NCBI RefSeq assembly: GCF_003173615.1 | Contig: NZ_QGNA01000001.1 | Span: 186,001-250,000 of the forward strand | DNA length: 64,000 nucleotides | Source: Falsiroseomonas bella | GTDB lineage: Bacteria > Pseudomonadota > Alphaproteobacteria > Acetobacterales > Acetobacteraceae | Direction of reading: 5' to 3' | In this document: in pieces, positions 7,840 to 15,970 of the stretch | How positions within the stretch are numbered: the stretch's first letter is position 1 | Layout: each line of letters begins with the position of its first letter | Position numbers and translations under genes: made by a program | Notes under the pieces: model-generated | The model's database searches: none | What the model was told of the DNA's origin: nothing | What the model saw: the letters and a program-made list of their open reading frames with translations, nothing else

Positions 7840-10044
7840 CGCACGCCCCTCGCTGCGCAGCAGCGCCGCGGCGCGGGCCGCCAGTTCCGCGGCATCCGCC
7901 GGCTTGCGCAGCAGCGCGAAAGGGCCGTCTCGCACCGCCTCGGCCAGGCCCGCCTGGGTTTCGGGGCCGTCGCCGACCAGCCCGGTGAGCAGGATGCCGG
8001 GAAGCCGCGGCCGGCGAAGACGCGCCTGGCGGAGCAGTGCGAGCCCGTTCATCCCCGGCATGGCCTGGTCCGTGACCAGAAGGTCCAGGTCGTCCAGGCC
8101 GGCATCGAGCTGGCGCAACGCCTCCGGACCGTCGGCGGCCGCGCTCACGCGCCACCCGCGCAGGACAAGCTCCGCGGCGAGCGTCTCCCGCACCAGCGTC
8201 TCGTCCTCCACCAGCAGCACGCGAGGCGACGGAAGCGCCTCGGCCTCCGGCGCGGCGGCCTGATCGGCCAGCACAGCATCCGCCGCCGCGACGCTGCGCG
8301 GTAGCCAGAGCGTCACGGTGGTGCCGGCGCCGGGCGCGCTCCGGATCGCGAAGCCGCCGCCGGACTGCTCGGCGAACCCCTTGGCCATGGCGAGCCCGAG
8401 GCCGGTGCCGCTGCCCGCCGGCTTCGTGGTGAAGAAGGGCTCGGCGGCGCGCGCCAGCGTCGCGGCATCCATGCCGGAACCAGTGTCGGCCACGCCGAGC
8501 CGCACATAATGCCCGGGCAGCAGTCCGGCCGGATGGCGCACGCCTTCGGCCACCTCCTCCGGCACCGCCGCCAGCGTCAGCACGCCGCCGCCCGTTCCCG
8601 CCATCGCGTCGCGCGCATTGGTGGCGAGGTTGACCAGCACGGTCTCGAGCTGCCCCTTGTCCGCGCGCAGCGTGGGAAGCCCGGGCGCGACCTGGATGTG
8701 CACCGTGACGCCCGCGCCGAGGGTGTGCGTCAGCACCTCGCGCAGATCCTCCAGCAGGGGCCCCGCGGCGACGTCGGCGGCGCGCAGCTCGCCTTGCCGC
8801 GCGAAGGCGAGCAGCCGGCGCGCCACCGCCGCGCCCCGCTCGGTCGCTTCCAGCACCATGCCGGCCAGCCGGCGCACCTGTGGCGCATCCTCCGGCTTGC
8901 GCAGCATCATCCGCGCGCCGCTCGCCACGGCCTGAAGCACGTTGTTCACGTCATGCGCGACACCGCCGGCCAGCTGGCCGAGCGCCTCCATCCGCTGGGC
9001 CTGGCGCACCCGGCTCTCGGCCGCCGCGCGCCCTTCCGTCTCGCGCCGGAGATCATCGAGCGCCGCGCGCAGCCGGGCGAGCGCCGCGCGTTCGGCCGCC
9101 GCGCGGCGCATGGCCAGCCAGGATGCGGCGAGAAGCAGTGCGGAAGCCGCCGCGGCGACCGCGCCGAACAGCCGCAGATTGTCGCGCCAGCGCTTCAGCA
9201 GGGCCTGTGTCGGGATGCCGAGCGCGACATAGAGCGGGTAGTCCGCGACGGGCGCATAGGCATAGAGATAGCGCCTGCCGTCCACGGGTGAGGCTGCCTC
9301 GAAGACGCCGCCTCCAGGCGCCGCCGCGAAGGCGCCCATCAGCGGCCCGTCCGGCGGCAGGCGCTCCAGTCCCCCGCTGGGCTCGCTGGCGAGAACGTCG
9401 CCCTCGGCGCGGAGCAGCAGCGCCCGATGCGGCAGGGCCGGCGCGGCCTCGGCGAAGAAGCGCGCGAAGTAGGTGGGCCTCAGCGCAATGTGGATGGTGC
9501 CCGCGAAGGTGCCGTCGCCGGTCTCGCGGCGGCGGCTCAGCGCGAAGCTGGGCAAGGCCGTGGCACGGCCGACGAAGGCGGCGGAGACATAGGGGCCGCG
9601 GCGATGGTCGCGATGCACCGTGAAGAAGTCGCGGTCGGTAATGCGCGTCGCCGGGTTCCAGGCCTGGCTGCCGGCGCGCACCACGCCATCCGCGTCGGTG
9701 ATCCAGATCGAGACGGCCTGGTCGAGCGGCGCCCGCAGGCCGGCGAGGAAGTCGCTGATCTCCGGTGCTGCGACCTGCTCCTCCGTCAGTCCCCGGATGC
9801 GGTCGCCGACCAGCGCCAGCGCGAGTTCCTGGGTCTGCATCACCTTGCCGGCGTGCTCCTGCAGGACAGCCGTGCTCCGCACGAGCACATCGCGTCCCTC
9901 CCGCAGCACATCGGCACGGTTCTGCAGCGCGGCGAGCCCGAACAGAATCGCCGGAACCAGCAGCGCGACGGCGACGAGCAGCAGATCGAGCCCCGAGGCG
10001 GACGCAACCGCCCGGCCCGGCACCTCGTGCCCCGGCCGGTTCAT
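7837..10044 (-). CDS. Hybrid sensor histidine kinase/response regulator
   Basis: A 735-residue membrane kinase. A TM near residues 17-38 is followed by an extracytoplasmic Cache-like sensor region (about 40-270), a second TM near 300, a short coiled linker, and the H-box LAGGVAHDVNNVLQAV with phospho-accepting His364. The HATPase domain shows NLATNARDAM, DTGSGM and GTGLGLAMAKGF boxes. The C-terminal receiver carries LLVTDQAMPGMNG with phospho-Asp659. The phosphate would go from His364 to Asp659 or onward to a separate response regulator, not seen here. ATG 10044 is chosen; the frame extends 13 codons to a TTG that lacks family support. Signal unknown. Confidence 0.92.
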   Translation of the reverse strand: MNRPGHEVPGRAVASASGLDLLLVAVALLVPAILFGLAALQNRADVLREGRDVLVRSTAVLQEHAGKVMQTQELALALVGDRIRGLTEEQVAAPEISDFLAGLRAPLDQAVSIWITDADGVVRAGSQAWNPATRITDRDFFTVHRDHRRGPYVSAAFVGRATALPSFALSRRRETGDGTFAGTIHIALRPTYFARFFAEAAPALPHRALLLRAEGDVLASEPSGGLERLPPDGPLMGAFAAAPGGGVFEAASPVDGRRYLYAYAPVADYPLYVALGIPTQALLKRWRDNLRLFGAVAAAASALLLAASWLAMRRAAAERAALARLRAALDDLRRETEGRAAAESRVRQAQRMEALGQLAGGVAHDVNNVLQAVASGARMMLRKPEDAPQVRRLAGMVLEATERGAAVARRLLAFARQGELRAADVAAGPLLEDLREVLTHTLGAGVTVHIQVAPGLPTLRADKGQLETVLVNLATNARDAMAGTGGGVLTLAAVPEEVAEGVRHPAGLLPGHYVRLGVADTGSGMDAATLARAAEPFFTTKPAGSGTGLGLAMAKGFAEQSGGGFAIRSAPGAGTTVTLWLPRSVAAADAVLADQAAAPEAEALPSPRVLLVEDETLVRETLAAELVLRGWRVSAAADGPEALRQLDAGLDDLDLLVTDQAMPGMNGLALLRQARLRRPRLPGILLTGLVGDGPETQAGLAEAVRDGPFALLRKPADAAELAARAAALLRSEGRA

Positions 10045-10171
10045 TGCCAGATCCGTTTCCACTGCCAGATCCGTGCCGGCCAAGCGCCCAATTCCGCTTC
10101 GGTTTCCCTACCCTGGGGGAAGATGACGCACGGCATCCGCTTCTTGAACGGAGGCGCCCATGAACATCGCG

Positions 10172-10217
10172 GGAGCCGCCGCGGCGTGGCAACGGCTGTT
10201 GCCACGCCGCCAGCTCC
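10172..10217 (+). other. Long perfect hairpin in the leader of the glutathione transferase gene
   Basis: Arms GCGGCGTGGCAAC (10181-10193) and GTTGCCACGCCGC (10198-10210) pair perfectly over 13 bp with a 4-base GGCT loop. Outer GGAGC (10172-10176) and GCTCC (10213-10217) extend the stem past a small internal loop. It lies 92 bases before the downstream ATG, within an open frame that starts at 10160 behind a GGAGG. It is too far upstream of the gene for a simple terminator of the opposite kinase gene, whose start is at 10044. A leader-RNA control element or a dispersed palindrome are both possible. Confidence 0.5.
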
Positions 10218-10308
10218 ACCCCTCGGGCGCCGGGGCCGGAGCGCGCCTTGCCTCGCGGCGCGAAAAGGGCAATCCGTTCCTCTCCCAAGGAGGGATCGGA
10301 GAGTCTTC

Positions 10309-10917
10309 ATGCTGCGTATCCACGGCATCGCGCGAAGCCGCGCCTTCCGCTGCATCTGGGCGGCGGAGGAAGCTGGCCTGCCCTATGAGGTCGTGCCCGT
10401 CGGCTTCGGCGCCGAGCACAAGCCGGAGGTCCTGAAGGTCAACCCGAACGGCAAGATCCCGGCCCTGCAGGACGGCGACCTCACGCTGTTCGAGAGCCTG
10501 GCGATCAACCTGCACATCGCGGCCAAGGCAGGCGCGCCGCTGATGCCGGCGGGCGACGACGCCTCCCGCGTGCTGCAATGGACGCTCTGGGCGGCGACCG
10601 AGGCGGAGCCCACGCACCAGCAATGGGCCTACAATACTTATGTTCGCCCGCCCGAGCAGCGGGACCCCGCCCTGGCCAGGGCGGGCGCCGAGGCGCTGGC
10701 GCCGCGGCTGGCCGTGCTGGAAAAGCACCTGGCCGCCGGCGGCCCGTGGCTGCTGGGCGCGAACTTCACCATCGCGGACTGCAACCTGGCCGCGGTGCTC
10801 TACGGGTCCTGGCTGAACGGCTTCGACTACGCGCCCTATCCGAAGGTGAAGGCCTGGCTCGATGCCTGCCTGAACCGCCCGGCGGCGCTCAAGGCGCGCA
10901 AGCTGCGCGAGGGCTGA
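10309..10917 (+). CDS. Glutathione S-transferase family protein
   Basis: The 202 residues comprise an N-terminal thioredoxin-like domain with LRIHGIARSRAFRC at the active-site helix, VNPNGKIPALQDGDLTLFES containing the cis-Pro and the Glu-Ser pair that hold glutathione, and an all-helical C-terminal domain with LGANFTIADCNLAAVL, whose Asp caps the GST motif helix. It would conjugate or reduce electrophiles with glutathione in the cytoplasm; the substrate is not readable. The ATG at 10309 has AAGGAGGGATCGGAG upstream and begins the conserved fold, so the much longer open frame upstream is rejected. Confidence 0.88.
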   Translation: MLRIHGIARSRAFRCIWAAEEAGLPYEVVPVGFGAEHKPEVLKVNPNGKIPALQDGDLTLFESLAINLHIAAKAGAPLMPAGDDASRVLQWTLWAATEAEPTHQQWAYNTYVRPPEQRDPALARAGAEALAPRLAVLEKHLAAGGPWLLGANFTIADCNLAAVLYGSWLNGFDYAPYPKVKAWLDACLNRPAALKARKLREG

Positions 10918-10930
10918 CGCCGAACAGGCG

Positions 10931-10959
10931 GAAGCGCCGGCGCGAAACGCCGGCGCTTC
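10931..10959. terminator. Bidirectional stem-loop terminator between convergent genes
   Basis: Arms GAAGCGCCGGCG (10931-10942) and CGCCGGCGCTTC (10948-10959) pair perfectly over 12 bp around a CGAAA loop, between the end of the GST gene (10917) and the end of the opposite gene (10966). Strong stem, no long T-tract. Confidence 0.65.
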
Positions 10960-10965
10960 GCGGCC

Positions 10966-11622
10966 TCAGCGCCAGATGACTTCGGCGAGGCTGCAGGTCT
11001 CCAAGCCGCGCCGCTCGCCGGCGCGTCCGTCCATGTAGACCACGCGGATGTCCACGTTGCAGCCCCGGCCGGCCGGCAGGCTCACCTGCAGCCGCTGGTT
11101 CGGCTGCAGCACGTTCTGGCCGAGCCGGTCGCCGCCCCAGTTGCTGTCCGAGGACAGCGAGACATACACCTCGCGGATCGTCACACCGGTGCCGTTGCGC
11201 AGGTAGAAGGACGGGTTGGCGGCCGCGGGCCGGCCCGGGGACACGGTCGCACCTGCCCCGCCGCCGCCGACGCTCGCGCCCGCGCCGGCGCCCGCGCGCC
11301 CGAACACGATCTGCGAAATGTTGCAGGCATTCACCTGCATCCGCCGCTCTTCCCCGCCACCCTGATAGGTGACGCGCACATCCAGCACGCAGTCGCCGAA
11401 GCTCGGCGTCACCCACACGCGGTTGCCGGACGGCAGCACCGAGGTGCCGAGGATGTCCGGCCCCCAATCCTCGACGCGCGAGGAAGAAACATAAGCCTGC
11501 TCGATCACGCGGCCGGTGTTGTTCACCAGCCAGAACCGGTTCTGCGCTTCCGCCGAGGCCGGGACGAATCCCCCGGCCATCCCCGCGAGGACCGCGAGGA
11601 TTGCTAGAACGTGGCGACGCAT
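10966..11622 (-). CDS. Exported protein of two tandem domain repeats, function unknown
   Basis: This 218-residue protein has a Sec signal peptide (residues about 1-26, ending ASAEAQ). Two copies of an approximately 78-residue unit follow. The first starts RFWLVNNTGRVIEQAYVSSS and the second SFYLRNGTGVTIREVYVSLS. Each repeats a WG-DxLG motif, a polar turn, a cysteine followed by V/IDxRVxY, and a second cysteine near its end (NACNISQIVF, LETCSLAEVIW). A Gly/Ala-rich linker (about 109-135) joins the halves. Two cysteines per unit suggest one disulfide each in the periplasm. I recognise the type from other Acetobacteraceae but know no function. Confidence 0.8.
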   Translation of the reverse strand: MRRHVLAILAVLAGMAGGFVPASAEAQNRFWLVNNTGRVIEQAYVSSSRVEDWGPDILGTSVLPSGNRVWVTPSFGDCVLDVRVTYQGGGEERRMQVNACNISQIVFGRAGAGAGASVGGGGAGATVSPGRPAAANPSFYLRNGTGVTIREVYVSLSSDSNWGGDRLGQNVLQPNQRLQVSLPAGRGCNVDIRVVYMDGRAGERRGLETCSLAEVIWR

Positions 11623-11770
11623 GCCGATGTCTCCTCCGAGCAGGAAAATCTACGCGATGATTCTATCAGCGCGTGTGTGGAGGACGAGTGAAAGCGCTGT
11701 CATGTCGCAGGCCGGCATTGTCCGTTGCGATCCGGATCGGCACTCTGGCGCTGGATCACGGGAGCGTGAG

Positions 11771-12073
11771 ATGTCTGATCGTGCGGAGGAGACCGGCGAG
11801 TTGCGCCGGCTCTCGGCGGCGCTGGTCGAGTTGCGCGCCGAACTGACGGTGACCCAGGCGGCGCTGGCCGCCGCCATGGCGGAGATCGCCCGGCTCGGGC
11901 CGGAGCCGAAGCCCGGCCTGGCGGACGCCGTCTCTCGCCTGCTGGGCTTCGCCGATGCGGCCGCGGCGGGGCTTCAGGGCCAGAAACTGGTGCGCGCGCA
12001 GGCGCCGACCGATGCCGCGCTGCGCATGGCGGACTGGGCCGAGGGCCTCCTGGCCGGGTCCGACAGGCGCTGA
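11771..12073 (+). CDS. Small helical protein of unknown function
   Basis: One hundred residues, with no family recognised. Residues about 5-45 form a Leu/Ala/Glu heptad pattern (LRRLSAALVELRAELTV) that looks like a coiled coil; the rest is predicted helical and Ala-rich. No signal peptide or membrane segment. The ATG at 11771 follows GGGAGCGTGAG, a reasonable ribosome site. The open frame extends further upstream, but that part overlaps the promoter region of the opposite gene and reads as noise. It stands alone, 87 bases before the TPR lipoprotein gene. Confidence 0.55.
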   Translation: MSDRAEETGELRRLSAALVELRAELTVTQAALAAAMAEIARLGPEPKPGLADAVSRLLGFADAAAAGLQGQKLVRAQAPTDAALRMADWAEGLLAGSDRR

Positions 12074-12160
12074 GACACGCCTGCAGCGGCGGGCGCCGCC
12101 GCCGCTGCTGCGCCAAGCGGTTGTGGCGCCGTGCAGCATCGGCCTGCTAGGGTGAGGCGC

Positions 12161-13900
12161 ATGTTCAGCCCGTTCCCGTCCCGCCGGGCCCTGCTGCTGG
12201 CCGCGGCCCTGCTCTCCGCTTGCGGCGCCGGCGGTTCGGCCGTCTCGCCCTCCGCCACGGCGGCGGAATCCGCGGCAGCCGGCCAGACCGGCCCCTTCGG
12301 CGTCTACCTCGCCGGCCGCTTCGCGCAATCGGAAGCCGATACGCGCACCGCCGCGGACAGCATGCTCGAAGCGCTGCGGCGCGATCCCGACCAGGCCGAG
12401 GTGGTGACCCGCGCCTTCGTCGCGGCGCTGCTCGATGGCCGCCCGGAAGCGGTGCGACTCGCCCGCCGGCTGCCCGACAACCAGGCCGCCGCCCTGCTGC
12501 TGATCGGCACCGAGGCCCAGGCCGGCCGCTGGGACCGCGCCGAGCAGCGCATCCGCGCCCTGCCCCGGCAGGGCCCCGCGGGGCTGCTCGGGCCGCTGCT
12601 GCTGGCCTGGACGCTTCATGGCAAGGGCCAGACCGACCAGGCGATCGCCCTGCTGCGCCCGCTGGCGGAAACCGGCCGCCTGCGCGGGATGCATGCCCTG
12701 CACCTTGCGATGGTGGCGGATGTGGCGGGCCGCGGGCGGGATGCGGAGCGCTATGCGCGCATGGCGCTGGCCGAGACGCCGGACGCCTCACTGCGCATGC
12801 TGCAGGTGGCGGGCGGAATCCTGGCGCGCAACGGCGGCGAGGCCGATGCGATGCGCCTGATGGAGGCGCTCGGCCGCGGCAATGGCGACTTCGCGATCGC
12901 CGCGCGCAGCGCGGAAGGCCGCCGGTCCCTGCTGGCCGGCGGCGGCGTCGCCTCGCCGACCGAGGGCATGGCGGAAGCCCATATCGCGCTGGCCGCGGCA
13001 CTGCGAGGGCAGCGCGGGGGCGAGGTCGGGCTGATGCTGACCCGCCTCGCGATCCGGCTGCGGCCCGACTTCGGACCGAGCACCCTGCTGCTGGCCGACT
13101 ATTTCGCCGACGAGAGCCATCCCGAGGCGGCACTCGCGCAGATCGAGACGATCCCGGCCACGGACCCGCTCGGCCGGGTCGCCGCGCTGCGCAAGGCCGA
13201 GATGCTCGACCGCCTGGACCGCATCCCGGAGGCCGAGGCGACGCTGCGCCAGGTGGCGCAGGCCGATCCCGGCGCGCCGCAGCCGATGCTCCGCCTCGGC
13301 GAGATGCTGCGCAAGCGCAACCGCTTCGCCGACGCCGTCGCCGCCTATGATTCGGCGATCGAGCGGATCGGCACGCCGGATGGCGACGACTGGGTGGTGT
13401 TCTACGCCCGCGGCATCTCCAACGAGCGCGCCGGGCGCTGGCCGCGCGCCGAGGCCGATTTCCAGAAGGCGCTCGAGCTCGCGCCGGAACAGCCCTATGT
13501 CCTCAACTACCTCGCCTATACCTGGGTGGAGCACGGGCTCAACCTGGCGGAGGCGCGGCGGATGCTGGAACGCGCGGTGGAGCTTCGCCCCAACGACGGC
13601 AACATCGTGGACAGCCTCGGCTGGGCGCTCTTCAGGCTCGGCGACATCCCGGGGGCGGTGCGCTGGCTGGAACGCGCCGTCGAGCTCGAGCCGCGCAACA
13701 GCGTGATCAACGACCATCTTGGCGATGCCTACTGGGCGGCGGGGCGGCAAAGCGAGGCCCGCTTCCAGTGGCTGCGCGCACTGCGCACGGAGCCCGAGGC
13801 CGGCGATATCCCGCGCATCGAGGCGAAGCTGCGCGACGGACTGCCGACGCCGCCAGCGGCAACGGCGAGCCGCACGGACGAAGCGCCGGCGACGCGATGA
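12161..13900 (+). CDS. TPR-repeat lipoprotein
   Basis: A 579-residue protein with a lipoprotein signal (lipobox LSAC, Cys21) and tetratricopeptide repeats throughout. The clearest run is near the C-terminus (YARGISNERAGRWPRAEADF, ALELAPEQPYVLNYLAYTW, AVELRPNDGNIVDSLGWALF), where the GWALFRLGD and DHLGDAYWAAG helices follow the 34-residue period. A scaffold role at the outer or inner membrane is likely. This protein next to ispE is a common arrangement in alphaproteobacteria. The ATG at 12161 begins the signal peptide. Its stop lies inside ATGA at the edge of a palindromic repeat. Confidence 0.88.
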   Translation: MFSPFPSRRALLLAAALLSACGAGGSAVSPSATAAESAAAGQTGPFGVYLAGRFAQSEADTRTAADSMLEALRRDPDQAEVVTRAFVAALLDGRPEAVRLARRLPDNQAAALLLIGTEAQAGRWDRAEQRIRALPRQGPAGLLGPLLLAWTLHGKGQTDQAIALLRPLAETGRLRGMHALHLAMVADVAGRGRDAERYARMALAETPDASLRMLQVAGGILARNGGEADAMRLMEALGRGNGDFAIAARSAEGRRSLLAGGGVASPTEGMAEAHIALAAALRGQRGGEVGLMLTRLAIRLRPDFGPSTLLLADYFADESHPEAALAQIETIPATDPLGRVAALRKAEMLDRLDRIPEAEATLRQVAQADPGAPQPMLRLGEMLRKRNRFADAVAAYDSAIERIGTPDGDDWVVFYARGISNERAGRWPRAEADFQKALELAPEQPYVLNYLAYTWVEHGLNLAEARRMLERAVELRPNDGNIVDSLGWALFRLGDIPGAVRWLERAVELEPRNSVINDHLGDAYWAAGRQSEARFQWLRALRTEPEAGDIPRIEAKLRDGLPTPPAATASRTDEAPATR

Positions 13901-13949
13901 GCGGGGGGCGCCGCCCCCTGCGACCCCCGGCAAGGGCCTGAGGCCCTTG
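13897..13949. repeat. Palindromic (REP-like) repeat at the TPR/ispE junction
   Basis: Two near-touching palindromes: GGGGGCG/CGCCCCC with a one-base centre (about 13902-13916), and CAAGGGCCT/AGGCCCTTG (13931-13939, 13941-13949) with a one-base centre. A CCCCC tract separates them. The second arm contains the only plausible TTG start for ispE. The pattern resembles interspersed palindromes of high-GC alphaproteobacteria. Confidence 0.55.
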
Positions 13950-14819
13950 CAACCCCGGCCGGAAGCGGCACCGGCGAAGGTGAACCTGTACCTGCGCGTC
14001 ACGGGACGGCGCGCGGATGGCTACCACATGCTCGACAGCCTCGCCGTCTTCGCCGCCGCGGGCGACGTGATCGAGGCGATGCCGGCCGATGCGCTGAGCC
14101 TCTCCGTCACCGGGCCGGAAGCCGGCGCGCTGGCCGATGAGCCGGACAACCTGGTGCTGCGCGCGGCGCGCGCATTGGCGGACCATGCCGGCCTTCGCGC
14201 CGGGGCAGCCCTGACGCTCCAAAAAAACCTGCCGGTGGCCTCCGGGATCGGCGGCGGCTCGGCGGATGCGGCGGCGGCGCTGCGGGCGCTGAACGTGCTC
14301 TGGGGCACGGCGCTCGACACCGCGGCGCTACGGGGCATCGCGGCGCGACTCGGCGCCGACGTACCGGTCTGCGTCGAGAGCCGCGCCACCCGCATGCAGG
14401 GCATCGGCGAGATCCTGTCCGCAGTCCTCCCGCTGCCGCGCTTCGGGCTGCTGCTCGTCAATCCGCGCATCGCGCTGCCGACGCCGGCGGTCTTCAAGGC
14501 GCGGCGCGGCGATTTTTCGCCTCCGGCCGAGCTGCCGGACCGCATTGCCGATGCGGCGGCGCTGGCCGACTGGCTGCGCCCGCTCGGCAACGACCTGCAG
14601 ACGGCCGCGATCGGCCTCTGTCCCGCCGTTGCGGAGGTGATTGCCGCCATCGCGGCGCAGCCGGGCTGCCTGCTGGCGCGCATGAGCGGCAGCGGCGCGA
14701 CCTGCTTCGGCATCTTCCCCGACGAGAGCGCCGCCGAAAGTGCGGCGCGCGCCCTGCCTCCCGCCTGGTGGCGCCAGGGCGGAGGCCTTGCGGCGCCTAC
14801 CGCCCCAGCCACTCCCTGA
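13947..14819 (+). CDS. ispE: 4-diphosphocytidyl-2-C-methyl-D-erythritol kinase
   Basis: A GHMP-family kinase of the MEP isoprenoid pathway that phosphorylates the 2-hydroxyl of CDP-methylerythritol with ATP. APAKVNLYLRVTGRRADGYHMLDS gives the N-terminal substrate-binding motif, LPVASGIGGGSADAAAALRAL is the GHMP phosphate loop, and ARMSGSGATCFGIF is motif 3. About 290 residues, normal for the family. No ATG or GTG precedes the conserved AKVNLYL in frame. The TTG at 13947 is the best available start and falls inside the right arm of a palindrome. The 3' end overlaps the convergent aminotransferase gene by 23 bases. Confidence 0.92.
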   Translation: MQPRPEAAPAKVNLYLRVTGRRADGYHMLDSLAVFAAAGDVIEAMPADALSLSVTGPEAGALADEPDNLVLRAARALADHAGLRAGAALTLQKNLPVASGIGGGSADAAAALRALNVLWGTALDTAALRGIAARLGADVPVCVESRATRMQGIGEILSAVLPLPRFGLLLVNPRIALPTPAVFKARRGDFSPPAELPDRIADAAALADWLRPLGNDLQTAAIGLCPAVAEVIAAIAAQPGCLLARMSGSGATCFGIFPDESAAESAARALPPAWWRQGGGLAAPTAPATP

Positions 14820-15966
14820 GACGCCCCGGCGCGGCCATCATGTCGGCCTCCGGGCCGCAATAGGAGAAGCGGAGGAAGCGCGCGCCGCGGTCGCGCTCGA
14901 AATCGACGCCCGGCGTCGCGGCGATGCCGGCGCCTTCCAGCATGCGGGCGCAGAAATCCAGGCTGTCATTCGTCAGGTGGCCGATGTCGCACCAGAGATA
15001 AAAGGCGCCGTCCGCCTGCGCGATGCGGTCGAAGCCCGCCGCCGGCAGTCCGGCCAGCAGGGCGGCGCGGGCGCGGGCGTAGCGCGCCTTGTTCGCCTCC
15101 AGCTCCTCCGTGCAGTCGAAGGCCGCCTCGGCCGCCACCTGCGCCACATGCGGCGCGCTGATGAACATGTTCTGCGCCAGGCACTCGACCGGGCGCACCA
15201 GATCCTCCGGCAGCACCAGCCAGCCGATGCGCCAGCCCGTCATCGAGAAGTATTTGGAGAAGCTGTTCACGACGATGGCGCTGTCGCTGAAGGCGGCCGC
15301 CGTGCTCTCCGCGACGCTGCCATAGGACAGGCCGTGATAGATCTCGTCCGAGACGAGGCGCACGCCGTTGCGGCCGCACCAATCCGCGATGCCGCGCAGC
15401 TCCTCGGGCGCGAGCATGGTGCCGGCGGGATTGCAGGGGCTGGCGACGATCAGGCCGGCCGGCAGCGGATCGAGCTTCTCCAGCATGGCGATGGTCGGCT
15501 GGAAGCGGGTGGAGGCGTCGCAGGGCAGCAGCTGCGGCACCATGCCGAGCGCGGTCAGGATGTTGGCATAGGGCGGGTAGAAGGGCGCCGCCATCGCCAC
15601 GCGGTCCCCCACGTCGAAGGCCGCGAGGAAGGCGAGCGGAAAGGCGCCCGAGGCGCCGACCGTGACGGCAATGCGCGAGGCCGGCACCGCGACGCCGTAT
15701 TTCGCCGCGTAGTGCCCCGCGATGCGCGCGCGCAGCGAGGCGAGGCCGAAGGCCTCCGTGTAGCCCATCGGTGCGCCGACCTGCAGGGCGCGGATCGCGG
15801 CCTCCGCGGCGCCGCGCGGCGCGCCGGTGCCGGGCTGGCCGACCTCCATGCGGATGACGCCGGGCGCGCCCGGCGGCAGCGCCGCGGCGCGCGCATTGGC
15901 GGCCGCGATCACGTCCATCACCAGGAAGGGCGGCGCCGCGGCGCCGCGCCCGACCTTCAGCGCCAT
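14797..15966 (-). CDS. Class I/II PLP-dependent aminotransferase
   Basis: A 389-residue fold-type I aminotransferase: IRMEVGQPGTGAP, GYTEAFGLASLRARIAGHY, ASPCNPAGTML (substrate and cofactor loop), LVSDEIYHGLSY (Asp to the pyridine N, Tyr) and VVNSFSKYFSMTGWRIGW, with the Schiff-base Lys in SFSKYF and the downstream Arg of GWRIGW. The C-terminal FLRFSYCG contains the carboxylate-binding Arg. It probably transfers amino groups between an amino acid (aromatic or aspartate-like) and 2-oxoglutarate; the substrate cannot be read. The ATG at 15966 lies directly after the end of the upstream GGT-like gene on the same strand (4-base gap), so they are probably co-transcribed. Confidence 0.88.
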   Translation of the reverse strand: MALKVGRGAAAPPFLVMDVIAAANARAAALPPGAPGVIRMEVGQPGTGAPRGAAEAAIRALQVGAPMGYTEAFGLASLRARIAGHYAAKYGVAVPASRIAVTVGASGAFPLAFLAAFDVGDRVAMAAPFYPPYANILTALGMVPQLLPCDASTRFQPTIAMLEKLDPLPAGLIVASPCNPAGTMLAPEELRGIADWCGRNGVRLVSDEIYHGLSYGSVAESTAAAFSDSAIVVNSFSKYFSMTGWRIGWLVLPEDLVRPVECLAQNMFISAPHVAQVAAEAAFDCTEELEANKARYARARAALLAGLPAAGFDRIAQADGAFYLWCDIGHLTNDSLDFCARMLEGAGIAATPGVDFERDRGARFLRFSYCGPEADMMAAPGRLREWLGR

Positions 15967-15970
15967 GGGC

